64,000 nucleotides of DNA from Endocalyx cinctus (Eukaryota; Ascomycota; Sordariomycetes; Amphisphaeriales; Apiosporaceae): positions 7,437,899 through 7,501,898 of the forward strand of contig BCKC01000001.1 in the NCBI GenBank assembly GCA_001600455.1, in the 5' to 3' direction. Of this stretch, positions 1 through 9,430 are shown piece by piece (position 1 is the first letter of the stretch; the number at the start of each line of letters is the position of its first letter). A program made the translations under genes and the position numbers. The notes below the pieces were generated by a model that saw nothing but the letters and a program-made list of their open reading frames with translations, was not told where the DNA came from and made no database searches.

Positions 1-151
1 TAGCTCTCCTTCTTGCTCCCGTAGCAGTCTGTAGCAGTCACGTGATTTTCGGTCCGTTGTTGTTCCGTGGAGCTCCACTGATTAGGCTTACTGTCTGGCC
101 TTCTTCTTTTCTGGCCTACTTTCCTGGCCTCTTGTTTGTTGGTTCGTAACA
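1..151 (-). mobile_element. LTR end, minus orientation (cut by window edge)
   Basis: These 151 bases are the exact reverse complement of the first 151 bases of the solo LTR at 673-1091. The segment ends (reading plus strand) in ...TTCGTAACA, the complement of the LTR start TGTTACGAA. It is therefore the U3 end of a second copy of the same LTR inserted in the opposite direction. The rest lies outside the window, so I cannot tell whether it is a solo LTR or part of a full element. Complete identity to the other copy indicates recent activity of the family. Confidence 0.85.
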
Positions 152-672
152 ATTACCTTATTAGAATATATAGGCTATAATAAAATAACCTTTCCATTAT
201 TAATACTTTATAAAGGTGTTAAAATTTAAAATTAATAATTTCCGGATACGGATACGTATTTTTAGGAAAACTAGCGCTTCAAGTATACTCCTAAGGGGTA
301 AATTAATAATAATATCGCGTTAAAATAGCTAAAAAACCATTTTTTATTATATATACGAGCTTATTATCGTAATTAATGGATAATTTTCGTACTAAATAGT
401 TATAAATTATATACTAACGAAATATTTTTATAGTATTATTTTATAAATAAAGTATAATTAATATTTTATAAGTTATATTACAATTATATAGTTTAGGTCT
501 TAAACGTTAATTTATTCAAACCGTTAAAAAATCGGTTTTATTATTACCTCCGAAAATCGCCTTATACGACTATTAATATTAAATTAACTAAGGAGGAGAT
601 TTTTAAGGCCTTCTGATTAGCCCAGAATAATATATTTATTTCGAAAATAATCAAGGGGGCCTGGAGGACCTC
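152..672. other. AT-rich decayed DNA between LTR copies
   Basis: Very AT-rich, TpA-rich sequence with stop codons in every frame and no usable ORF. The pattern resembles repeat-induced point mutation (RIP) of an old repeat. Identity of the ancestor cannot be read. The last five bases (ACCTC, 668-672) are the left target duplication of the neighbouring solo LTR. Confidence 0.6.
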
Positions 673-1091
673 TGTTACGAACCAACAAACAAGAGGCCAG
701 GAAAGTAGGCCAGAAAAGAAGAAGGCCAGACAGTAAGCCTAATCAGTGGAGCTCCACGGAACAACAACGGACCGAAAATCACGTGACTGCTACAGACTGC
801 TACGGGAGCAAGAAGGAGAGCTACGAACTGCTCCAGGAGCAACACGGAGCCAGCAAGTTGGTAGAAGGAATGAATGGATATATAAGGATGGACATTTCCT
901 ATGTAAATAGTCAGTCATTACTTCTACAGTTATCAATCTAAGTACAACCCTTAAACAAGGTTGATTGAAGTCACAAGTAAATCTTCACACGTTTACCAAT
1001 ACCATACTGCTTATTAGTTTTTCACTTACTTACTTTAAGAACACCAACCCCATTGGCCCATATTACCAGTCAGGTAGTACGGATCGTGACA
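673..1091 (+). mobile_element. Solo LTR of a retrotransposon with 5-bp target duplication
   Basis: A 419-bp unit begins TGTTACGA and ends CGTGACA, so it has TG...CA LTR termini within a short imperfect inverted repeat. It is flanked directly by ACCTC on both sides (668-672 and 1092-1096), the 5-bp duplication expected of Ty1/copia or Ty3/gypsy integration. A TATATAA box at about 879-885 sets the orientation as plus. No internal polyprotein follows, so this is a solo LTR left by recombination between LTRs. It is not AT-degraded although the DNA on both sides is, so it inserted after that decay or was too short for it. The superfamily cannot be assigned without the internal region. Confidence 0.9.
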
Positions 1092-1699
1092 ACCTCTAAA
1101 ATATAACCACGTAACTATACGAAACTATTAAGTTCGAAATATATAATATTAAAGAACGTAGATATACCTAAAGTACAACCCCAGGCATTTTAACCACTCA
1201 TCCGGAAATTATCTTCTAATATTATATCCAAAATGGCCAAATTAACAATAAACACACCCACGGGTAATTAGTTATTATAAAAAAATAACCAAAAATTAAG
1301 TTATATAAACCTTTCTTTTAAATTACCAAATTAACAACTATATACCCGAAAAATTAATAAAGCTTTAAACTAATAAGCTATTCGAATAGCTAACCTGGAG
1401 GCTTAGGTTAACTATTTAAAAATAAAAGTGGATAAAAAGTCTAAAAAGGCACGAAAAATTATAAAACATTAACCTAATTAAGCGTTTATTCGCATAATTA
1501 ATATACGAAGAGCGAAACGAAGATTACAAAATAGGGTAATATACGACGATAAGGCTAACGATGTTAAAGTACCTAGAGACGGGCCTAAAATACCCAGTAA
1601 TAATTATCTTAATAATACAGAGCCCGAAAAGTATATTATAGTAAAAAATAACAAAAAACAGAATTAGTATACCTATTCTAGTACTTAAGATAGCTTTAA
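1092..1699. other. AT-rich decayed DNA right of the solo LTR
   Basis: Continues the AT-rich, stop-rich sequence interrupted by the LTR; 1092-1096 is the right target duplication. No coding potential is visible. Base composition changes abruptly near 1730, where the CorA-like remnant starts, which marks the edge of the decayed block. Confidence 0.55.
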
Positions 1700-2220
1700 T
1701 TGAAATACGTTTGTTTATTATATTGGTGGCCCGTGAGGCGGTGGCCCGTAAGGCCGTACGCATCTTTACCTGAGTACCGCCTTATAGAGGAACTGAACCA
1801 AAGTAACAAAGCTCTCAACGATAGCATGGCTATGCTTCGAGGGATTGCAAGCGCTACGCAGGCCGAAAACGGCGATCTGCTTCGACTTGCGAGACATAGT
1901 CGTGAGGACACAGCACTCATGAAGACCCTCACCCGCATTACAATCTTCTATTTGCCCGCAACACTTATAGCTGTAAGTTTGATAAATTTTTATGCTAAAA
2001 TTATCAGTTACTCTAATAAAACTTTTGTGGTTGTCAGACAATATTTAGCTCTAATCTTATCGTTTCACAACCTTTGGACCAGCCTGCTCAGTCTCACCGC
2101 CTCGTCATAACGTCACAATTTTGGATATATGTACTTGTGACTATCGCGTGCACTATTATAACGATTGCCGTGCCGGCTGTTTTGGAAATGAAGAGAAGGC
2201 AGCAACGTCTGGCGCCATAG
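1700..2220 (+). pseudogene. 5'-truncated CorA-like membrane protein (C-terminal part)
   Basis: Reading frame 1700-1972 encodes a helical stretch ending in MKTLTRITIFYLPATLIA. A GTAAGT...CAG intron (1973-2037, 65 bp, phase 0) joins to 2038-2220, which continues TIFSSNLIV, then a hydrophobic segment (VLVTIACTIITIAVPAV) and a basic tail, stop at 2218-2220. The order of a helix with MKT-x-T...YLPATL followed by two membrane segments is typical of the C-terminus of fungal CorA-like/ankyrin-associated membrane proteins (family inference). The N-terminal part that should lie upstream is missing: the frame runs into AT-rich decayed DNA. It is therefore a gene remnant, cut at its 5' side. The joined frame is intact downstream, so the loss may be recent. 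The start shown is the first ATG in frame, not a real start. Confidence 0.6.
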
Positions 2221-4110
2221 TGTGGAACAGTTATTGAGAAGCCAGAGGGTTATATCACGCTAATTATGAGGCGTCTGGATCATTTACATGGCTATGGTAA
2301 CCTGTCTTGCTATTATATCATGTATTAAAAGGAGAGAAACCTTCCACCGTTGTAGCTATCTTCTTATTCAGGTGGTTTTGTCCTGCTGTCCTTCACCACT
2401 GTCACAGGAGGTGACCGTCCCGCCCACAGAAAAGCCTGAGTCTCGAACCCAATTTAAGAAAAAAAAAAAGAAGGGAAAATTAAGTTTTCATGGTTAATAA
2501 TATACGGTGGTATCATTTCAATAAGATATAGTTCGATAGAACGACCTGAGAGACTCAGGCATGCCTGAATTCTCTGTTGCCATCATTATATTTTCATCGT
2601 AATGCCCCTATACATGACTCGGCCTAAATGACGTGTTCTCTATCTTTGTCCGAAGTGAGTCGTGTCTAACCATTAGTCGCTACGGATAGATTTGATCTCA
2701 TCCTGTATTTATTCAGTCTCAGCATATTTAGCAACATGTGTTTCTCTCTGCGTACCTCCGAAAGGGATCGAGGTATGGTCAACACCAAATGTTCTCCTGT
2801 GTCCTATGAAGTGTGTAAGAACTTATGCTAATGTTTCCAAGGCTCGGCTGGGGTAAGGGGAGGCTCACTTCTACGGAGAAGACTGATCCGAATAACCGTT
2901 CGAGGAGCGAGATCAGCTTCTGCTTATCAAGATACTTTTGTTCGATTACTTGGTTCATTGTGACGTCGACAAGTTGGAAAATGTGTGATATTTCAGACTC
3001 TCGATGATTATGTTTTAAATGGTACCACAGCTATTGTAGAAATTTAGGTGCGAATAGAATTATAGGTCGATTAGAGAGTCGGGACTTTTCCCAACACTAC
3101 GTAGGCGGTATTCTCAGTATAATTATTTCGGAATGATTCAGGTTGCATTACCGTACTATAGCCCAATAAACCAAGTCTTCTAGCTACCTGCGCACTCCTC
3201 TTGCCTTATATTGAGACATCCAAGCCCCCACTCAGGGCAGGGGGCGAATAAACCTAGTTCTTCCATATTATTAAAGGTAGTGGTGAGTGGAGACAGGCTG
3301 TGATTCGATCTGTGGGATGGTGGGTTGTACTTGTTCGGAAATATACGGAGTACGTCCGAGTATCAACGCCCAAGAGGAAGCTTTGGAATACGATTGGACT
3401 ATTCACAAGGTAGCCATTGCGCTAAGCAGCACAAATGACTGGCTGGCAGCCAGCTAGCCAGCAAATTGTGTTCAACGGTAATTAGTCCTACTCGACCATC
3501 CACGCGGGCTGCAGCCGAAATCTAGGATGAAATACAATAGCAATAACGTACCTAGCCCCCATATCGCGGGAAAGAGATCACAGATTAAGGAAGGCACCGG
3601 GCATCTCTCAGAGAAAACACGGCAACCATCGAAGACATTAACATACGGAAATTGATAACCTGTTTCTTCCCTTTTCATTTCCTCCTCATGACTTTTAGAA
3701 TTTGATCAGGATTCTGGCTCTGTTTCATTGTGACATACTCGAAGTCATTAATCAATAAGAGCTCATCATGCAATAATTTCTTATCTTCCACACATTAATC
3801 ATGCTGTGATACCCCAAATCACCTTATCCAGATAACCCCTGTTGGTCCTCCAATTATTCCGTTCTCTTGGACACTGTTGGCTTCCAGCGGCCTTAGTTAA
3901 GGGATAATATGAAACGAAACCGGCTGGAGTTCCCAAAGTATCAAAGCGCAGAATTCCAGCTCCTATTAAATCCTCTTCTGCATCGTATGCCCTCAAAATC
4001 CTCCATCTGATGGTAGTAGTTACTCTTTCCGTTTGTAATAACTTCATACAGACCAACGATATATTAGCTCTGGCTTCACTTGATAGAATATTCCTGATTA
4101 GGATCCTAAA
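2221..4110. other. Intergenic, no convincing gene
   Basis: About 1.9 kb without a supported CDS. It holds the first copy of the repeat described at 2403-2563, and a short GC-rich hairpin-forming stretch near 3436-3462 (CTGGC/GCCAG motifs). A minus frame at 3799-4056 (85 codons) has no recognisable motif and no partner exons that I could find. Confidence 0.5.
2403..2563 (+). repeat. Repeat copy 1 (pairs with 7157-7360)
   Basis: Shares an ordered series of blocks with 7157-7360: ACAGGAGGTGA, CCTGAGTCTC, CGAAC, a homopolymer-rich centre, ATTAAGTTTTCATG, CGATAGAACGACCTGAGAG and ACTC-GGCAT. Inside the copy, GCCTGAGTCTC (2434-2444) and GAGACTCAGGC (2550-2560) are inverted, giving a hairpin or MITE-like outline of about 127 bp. 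It lies about 180 bp after the stop of the CorA-like remnant. No target duplication is evident. Confidence 0.65.
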
Positions 4111-7092
4111 ATGGGGGAGTCAAGCAGATCCATCAGATTTGACATAATCCGCGACCATCTTAGGAATTCTCGCCGCCTAAATACTGACAGAAAGTGGTTC
4201 ATAACCGAAGACTGTGTAATGGACTGTCTATCACGCCAGGTCTTACTTGGTCTGCTTAGTACTATCATCGAACCTTGGGGAGTCCAGCAAGCAGCAGATA
4301 TTATTGAAAATGGCGGGAGAAAGATTTTCACTATCCTGATATTAATAAGGGATGTAGAGCGCATCCAAAGCTTTATGGAACATCGACACATAGGACATTC
4401 AACGCTCGATTCACAGTTACCGTTCCCATTATCAAAACTGAAAACATTCCTTCCCGAAGTAGTAGCTAGGGAATTCGAAGAGGAACAATGGGGACTTGTT
4501 GTCCCCGTTATTACGCAACAAATTTTCCATCGTCAATTCGAACAGAGGGTGAGGCTTCCTTTTGTTCGATCCCGCAAGCTTGGTAACGGTGGATTCAGTA
4601 ATGTCCATGAAGTTCTTATCCTCGCCGGATATCACAAGTTTGAAGGAATTGATCCATCAAAGGTATAAGCTCAGCTGGTTTACCAAATAAAATGTAAGCT
4701 AACGTTCAAATAGGATATTCGAGTCGTGCGAAAAGAGCTTGAAGGTGACAGTGGCTGGGAGAAGGTTGGCCAAAACGAGCATACTATAAATGCCTATCTT
4801 CATCACTTAAACCATCCGAATATCCTCCGACTCCTTGCTACGTATACGCAAGACGGTGTCACCAGTTTCCTTCTCCCACTCGCCCGTGAGGGTGATCTGG
4901 AGGTGCTACTCATGTCTAACCACAAACCTGAAAGCTTTTCAGAGCATTCGGCATTTTACGACGCCCTACACGGCTTAGCATCCGCATTAGAGAGCCTTCA
5001 CAGCTTCCATTTAGAAGAGCTTGACGTGAGACTAATTGGACTCCATCACGATCTTAGACCAAACAATGTGCTAGTATCTGGCAGGCGCTTTATCTTGTCA
5101 GATTTTGGGCTATCAAAATTCAAAAAGGGCAGCGACTCAAAAAGTCATTTCAAGGTCGGCCAAGGCCATTACCTTGCGCCAGAATGCGAAGACAGTGATG
5201 CCAATTATGATAAGGGAATCATCGGCAGACCAAGTGACATTTGGTCGTTTGGGTGCATCATGCTTGAGGTTATAGTTTACATGGTAGGCGGCTGCGATAC
5301 CTTGAAAAGGTTCCGTGAACGGCGCAAATTCAAAAAGGGGCCATGGACAACAAGCACCTTCTTCTGCGGAAAAGAGATCAATATCGCGGTCATACACGAG
5401 GTCGAAAATTTGCTTGCCACGTCTACGTCCGTTGCCCTTAATAAGTCGATAATGCTGATTCGCCAAATCCTTGTCATTAACCCCGAAGGGCGGCCGAAAG
5501 CAAGCGAGATAGCAGGAAGACTTCGGCTTATATCCTTAGAGCATTCGTGTCTTAAACTTTTCGACACTCTAAAAGGCATAGAGGACGAGGAAACTTCTCT
5601 TGCAATTGCTCCAGAGTTGGGAATTTTTACTGCTTCAACTCGAAGGCTTGGCTTTAGCAGTGACACATTGACTCATAACTTGATTGATTTGGCATCTCCG
5701 AGAATTTGGAGCCAGAAATCTACGCTGGATGAGCTTTTCTCATCTGTGGAGGAGTTGAGAAGGAAAGCCGTAGATCTCAGGGAAACCGTTGGCTTTAATC
5801 TCAAATCTGAGGTCCACAAACTTAACGAGAAGTTTACGACACTCGGGTCACACGATATTAACGAAGTGGCAACAACAATCCCTGAAAGACCCAATACCAG
5901 ACACCTCAAGAGACAGGATTGTTTATGGAAACGAACTTGTCTTGGCGTATACTTATCCGAAGATGAAAAACTCGCGGCCATTGCATACCGCGAGAACATT
6001 CAGGTGATCAACTTTCGTACTGGCAAGTTCGTCGGAACCCTTCCGGCATCGGACCCCTGTAGCCCTATTCCCATTTATCAGAGATTCTCTCAAGATTCAC
6101 GTTTTTTCTTCATTGTTACGGGACAAGCTATGTTGTATCAGGTGCTTTCCTTCCGCCTTGGAGGTGAAGGGCTTGTGGATGGAGAGGGCGGAGAGAGTAA
6201 ATGTATTTTCAGTCTCAGTCGTGACGGTCATCACTCTCAGTCGTGGCCTTTGCAACTTGCTGCAGTTACATATGACGCTTCAAAGGTGGCAGTTACGTAT
6301 GGCCAGCACACTCTAAAGAATTCAGCCACTCTGGCTATTATTCAAGGGCCTATAGTTGTTGAGAATCAGATAAAGCCGATCAAGATAAGCTGCAGCATAC
6401 GCCCCGTTATCGTCGCCTTCTCGCCAGATGGTCGCAAGCTGGCTTTCTCAACAGGAAAAACAGAATGGATCAATGGTCGGCACATAATCCGGATCAGCCT
6501 GCTAAACATTAGACATTCGGAGAGGCAAGAGGAACCTAAGCTGATTACACTAGAATCCAGTGACAGATTTAATGATCAAGTATCATCCTTACCACTCTTC
6601 GATGAGGGTGGACTGCTTTGCAGTACTCCAAATGGTTCTGGACAGTCTCCATGGAATTATTGCTCACACCTTATGTTCCGAGTATGGAACGGGCTCTGGG
6701 TTGCTGGAATCTGGTCCAGCTCGAAGAAAACCATCCTGCTCTGGGATATTGTCTCACAGGAAGAAGTCAGTACCCTAAGTATCTCCTGTTTCGGCAGAGA
6801 CGAATATCAAACAGGGCGAGTCGTATTCTTCGGTAATACCGCCGGTACCCAAGTGGCTCCACGTCGTTGGTTCGAGTCGGCTTTTGGAATGAGAGACAAG
6901 GGACAAGACAAGACAATCGCTTTTGCTGATGTGCTATCCAACAAAGTCTTTTGTGTCATTCACCATATTCCAAACCTCAGAGGTTACTCAATGTCTGCGT
7001 CTGGGCGGTTTGTGGTCACACGCAGTTGGGATCGGTGGGCCATTGAATGTAGAGTCTTTGATCTTTTGGAGAATGATAACCATCCTCATTGA
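4111..7092 (+). CDS. Protein kinase with C-terminal WD40-like region
   Basis: Two exons, 4111-4662 and 4714-7092, joined through a 51-bp GT...TAG intron with a GCTAAC branch site, give 976 aa. Residues 1-150 are helical without a known motif. A glycine loop (GNGGFSNV, from about 158), the ATP lysine (VVRK, K191), a catalytic loop HHDLRPNN (D297, N302), DFG (314-316), an APE-type site (LAPE) and DIWSFG complete a protein kinase domain to about residue 445. The usual HRD is HHD here, so it is an atypical but apparently complete kinase. From about 590 to 976 come WD40-like blades (AFSPDGRKLAFSTG, TILLWDIVS). Fungi carry expanded sets of such kinases with C-terminal repeat domains; the substrate is unknown. 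The gene lies between two repeat copies and next to LTR DNA. Confidence 0.85.
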
Positions 7093-7236
7093 TAGAAGTA
7101 ATCAGTTAAGACTTTCCGCCCCTTTTAATTTAAAATATTAATAAATATATTTATGATACAGGAGGTGAGCGTGCCGCTTAATTATAGAAAAACCTGAGTC
7201 TCTCGAACTTAGGTTTTTTTTTTTTTTTTTTTGGTT

Positions 7237-7268
<32 letters not shown>

Positions 7269-7828
7269 GAGAGAAGATTAAGTTTTCATGACTGATACAA
7301 TGGTATTGTTTCTCTAAAATGTAGTGGGAATCGATAGAACGACCTGAGAGACTCGGGCATAATTGAGTGAATCAAATACGTTAAGTCCCATTTATTAATT
7401 CATATGACCATCATGCTGACCTTGTCAAAAAAAAAAAAAAAAAAATACATAACAGACGGTTAACCCGGTTTTGGCGATTATCCTGAGCACACCTGCGCAT
7501 ACCCTGAGTAGTACCTGAGTAAAGCGGCGACGGACTGAGCAGTTGACAAGGGTGGGTGAGGGCAACTTTCGGGAATGACAACAACAATTACTTTCCTATC
7601 TAATTAATTACCAAAGGAAAATAGCCCATTCGTTAAACGCAAAGCATGAAAACTTATAGAAAATTTAACCTAATACCCAATTTCAAACAAGTTTTCAAGC
7701 AAAGGAATATAACATCTTCTCTTAAATATCCCAGTTGTAACACAAGCTGTGATTTGTAATTACATTTAATCTTCCAATAGTTCCAGAAGCGCTGCATCTT
7801 ATCAATCTCTCGACCTCCTAGTTGACCT
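7093..7828. other. Convergent spacer with repeat copy and homopolymer block
   Basis: Convergent 3' ends of the kinase-WD40 gene (+) and the charged protein (-). It contains repeat copy 2 (7157-7360) with its T/A tracts and another A-run at 7426-7445. No ORF is supported. Confidence 0.6.
7157..7360 (+). repeat. Repeat copy 2 with T19-GG-T9-A25 centre
   Basis: The same block order as 2403-2563, but its centre has grown into T19 (7214-7232), GG, T9 and A25 (7244-7268), which can fold into a long A:T hairpin. Flanking inverted words are CCTGAGTCTC (7193-7202) and GAGACTCGGG (7349-7358). It starts 65 bp after the kinase stop codon, so it may sit in the 3' UTR. Confidence 0.65.
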
Positions 7829-9430
7829 TTAGGAGCGACCTCTTCCACCTTTTCTAGATTTTGAAACCCCTTGAGGCTTCTTACCCTTGGCTGCTACTAC
7901 TGGCTTGTTCTGCTGCTGCTTGCTACTCCGAGTGCGTAAATCTCTCCTCCCTTTGCCTTTGTTCGAAGTCAATTGCTGTGAAGAGACTTCATAAGGCGGT
8001 GGCGTTTCATCTCGTCCTAGCAGCATGCCAAATTCTGGCAACTGACCTGCCAGTCTTCGACTAGCTCGCTCTTTGTCGTAGGTCTTGCGATACCCCTTAT
8101 GGACCCGGTTTGCTGCTTTTGTGTTTCCGCGGCCTAAGCCTTTAAGTAATACCTCAGAAGACGGGGCTTCTGCTTTCTTCGATGTATTCTTTGTGATTCG
8201 CCCGCTACGCGTCTTACGCTGGTTAGCATCTACTTTGCGAGATTGCCGTCCAGACTCTGCCTCGTTCTCGTCCTCTTCCGCCATATTAAAGGACTTTGGG
8301 ACAGGGAATTTAAATATCCGCATAAGTTCCTTCTGTTCTTCGCGAGTTCTTCCCATGGCAGTCCAAGCACGAATTTTCCCTTCCATCACTTCTTCGGTAA
8401 TTGGCTCCAAGGCAGTGGCCAATTCTTCGCTTTCTTCCGAGTTTTGTGAGAAGCGTTCCCAGTATTCGACTTCGCCCGCTCGTTTCCCGGCCTCGATTTC
8501 CTGTTCTGTCCAGCCCTGAACTCGACGGTTAAACCGTTCCATCCGATCTTCGTACTCAGCCCACCGTTTAAAATCAAGCGGTGGGTTGCGGAGCCTCCTT
8601 ATCTCCTTCAGCTCTTCGTCCCGTCTCCGGTCCCCTTCCTCGTTTTCACGCTTCGTCCTGGTTTCGTCAATGAGCTTCTCCTTGAGGAATATTCTTTCGA
8701 AGTGATATTTCTCTGTATTGTAATGGTAACATTCTCTGAATAGTTCAAGGCGCTCCCACGGATCTTTTGGGGGAGGTGTTGGCTCGCGTTCCTCGGGGGA
8801 AGGGGGGTACGTAGAGTAGCCATCGAGATCCTCGCTTCGATTGTCACTTGCTCGACTCTGGTGGGAGTCGGGGCTGGGAGGGGGAGTATCAATGGGTGGT
8901 AGATCCTTTGACAGTCGTGCCCACATTCGCTTCCAATGTGTATCAGTCAGTTCTCCAAGCTCGGGTTGTGGCCGGAACGGTCGCCCTTCAATCATGTGTT
9001 CCAGGATTCTCAACGATTGTTGACGGTCTCGATAGACGCTATCAGTATACACGTATATGTTTCTCTCTTGGAGCATGATCTTTCGTTTCTCATGCCACTC
9101 CTGGCCAAAATGCTGCAAGCCCCAATTTTCATAGGCCTCGGGATCAGAAGGATCTAGTTCGGGGGTCCGCGATCTTGGTCGGTCGGGCTCATACGTGTCA
9201 GGATCGTAGGTCAGTGGCACTAACATACGTTTTCCATTCACAAATACATATGACTGCTTCGATATCTCCGGTTCTCGTCCCTGGGTATTTTGAGTCCGTC
9301 CAAGTTCGACTTCCGTGTCGGGAGCGTGCTTATCATGGCTGGCTTGTAGGAATTCACTATCACCGTCATTCTCAATAGACGGGTGGGATGGTGCCGAAGC
9401 AACTATGCGGTAACGACTACTCCGAGCCAT
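7829..9430 (-). CDS. Highly charged protein of unknown function
   Basis: A single uninterrupted frame of 533 aa, starting at 9430. I do not recognise the family. The N-terminal third has a compact segment with aromatic residues (YVFVNGKRMLVPLTYDPDTY, then ENWGLQHFGQEWHEKR and ILEHMIEGRPF) that looks like a folded domain. Next comes a proline/serine-rich linker (about 180-230), then a long Glu/Arg/Lys-rich helical region likely to form coiled coil (about 230-370). The C-terminus is basic and low-complexity with several clusters suited to nuclear import (KKPQ, SRKGGRGR). The length, lack of stops and codon regularity support a real gene. It lies tail-to-tail with the kinase-WD40 gene and head-to-head with the FHA/kinase gene across 1.5 kb. 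A nuclear or chromatin role is only a guess from composition. Confidence 0.8.
   Translation of the reverse strand: MARSSRYRIVASAPSHPSIENDGDSEFLQASHDKHAPDTEVELGRTQNTQGREPEISKQSYVFVNGKRMLVPLTYDPDTYEPDRPRSRTPELDPSDPEAYENWGLQHFGQEWHEKRKIMLQERNIYVYTDSVYRDRQQSLRILEHMIEGRPFRPQPELGELTDTHWKRMWARLSKDLPPIDTPPPSPDSHQSRASDNRSEDLDGYSTYPPSPEEREPTPPPKDPWERLELFRECYHYNTEKYHFERIFLKEKLIDETRTKRENEEGDRRRDEELKEIRRLRNPPLDFKRWAEYEDRMERFNRRVQGWTEQEIEAGKRAGEVEYWERFSQNSEESEELATALEPITEEVMEGKIRAWTAMGRTREEQKELMRIFKFPVPKSFNMAEEDENEAESGRQSRKVDANQRKTRSGRITKNTSKKAEAPSSEVLLKGLGRGNTKAANRVHKGYRKTYDKERASRRLAGQLPEFGMLLGRDETPPPYEVSSQQLTSNKGKGRRDLRTRSSKQQQNKPVVAAKGKKPQGVSKSRKGGRGRS

Noticed and set aside
2434..2450. TCTCGAACCC, reminiscent of a tRNA T-loop complement
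   Set aside because: No A-box or cloverleaf around it; it belongs to the repeat shared with 7157-7360.
3799..4056. 85-codon minus frame upstream of the kinase-WD40 gene
   Set aside because: No recognisable motif, no extension through introns, and it could be chance; listed only as spacer.
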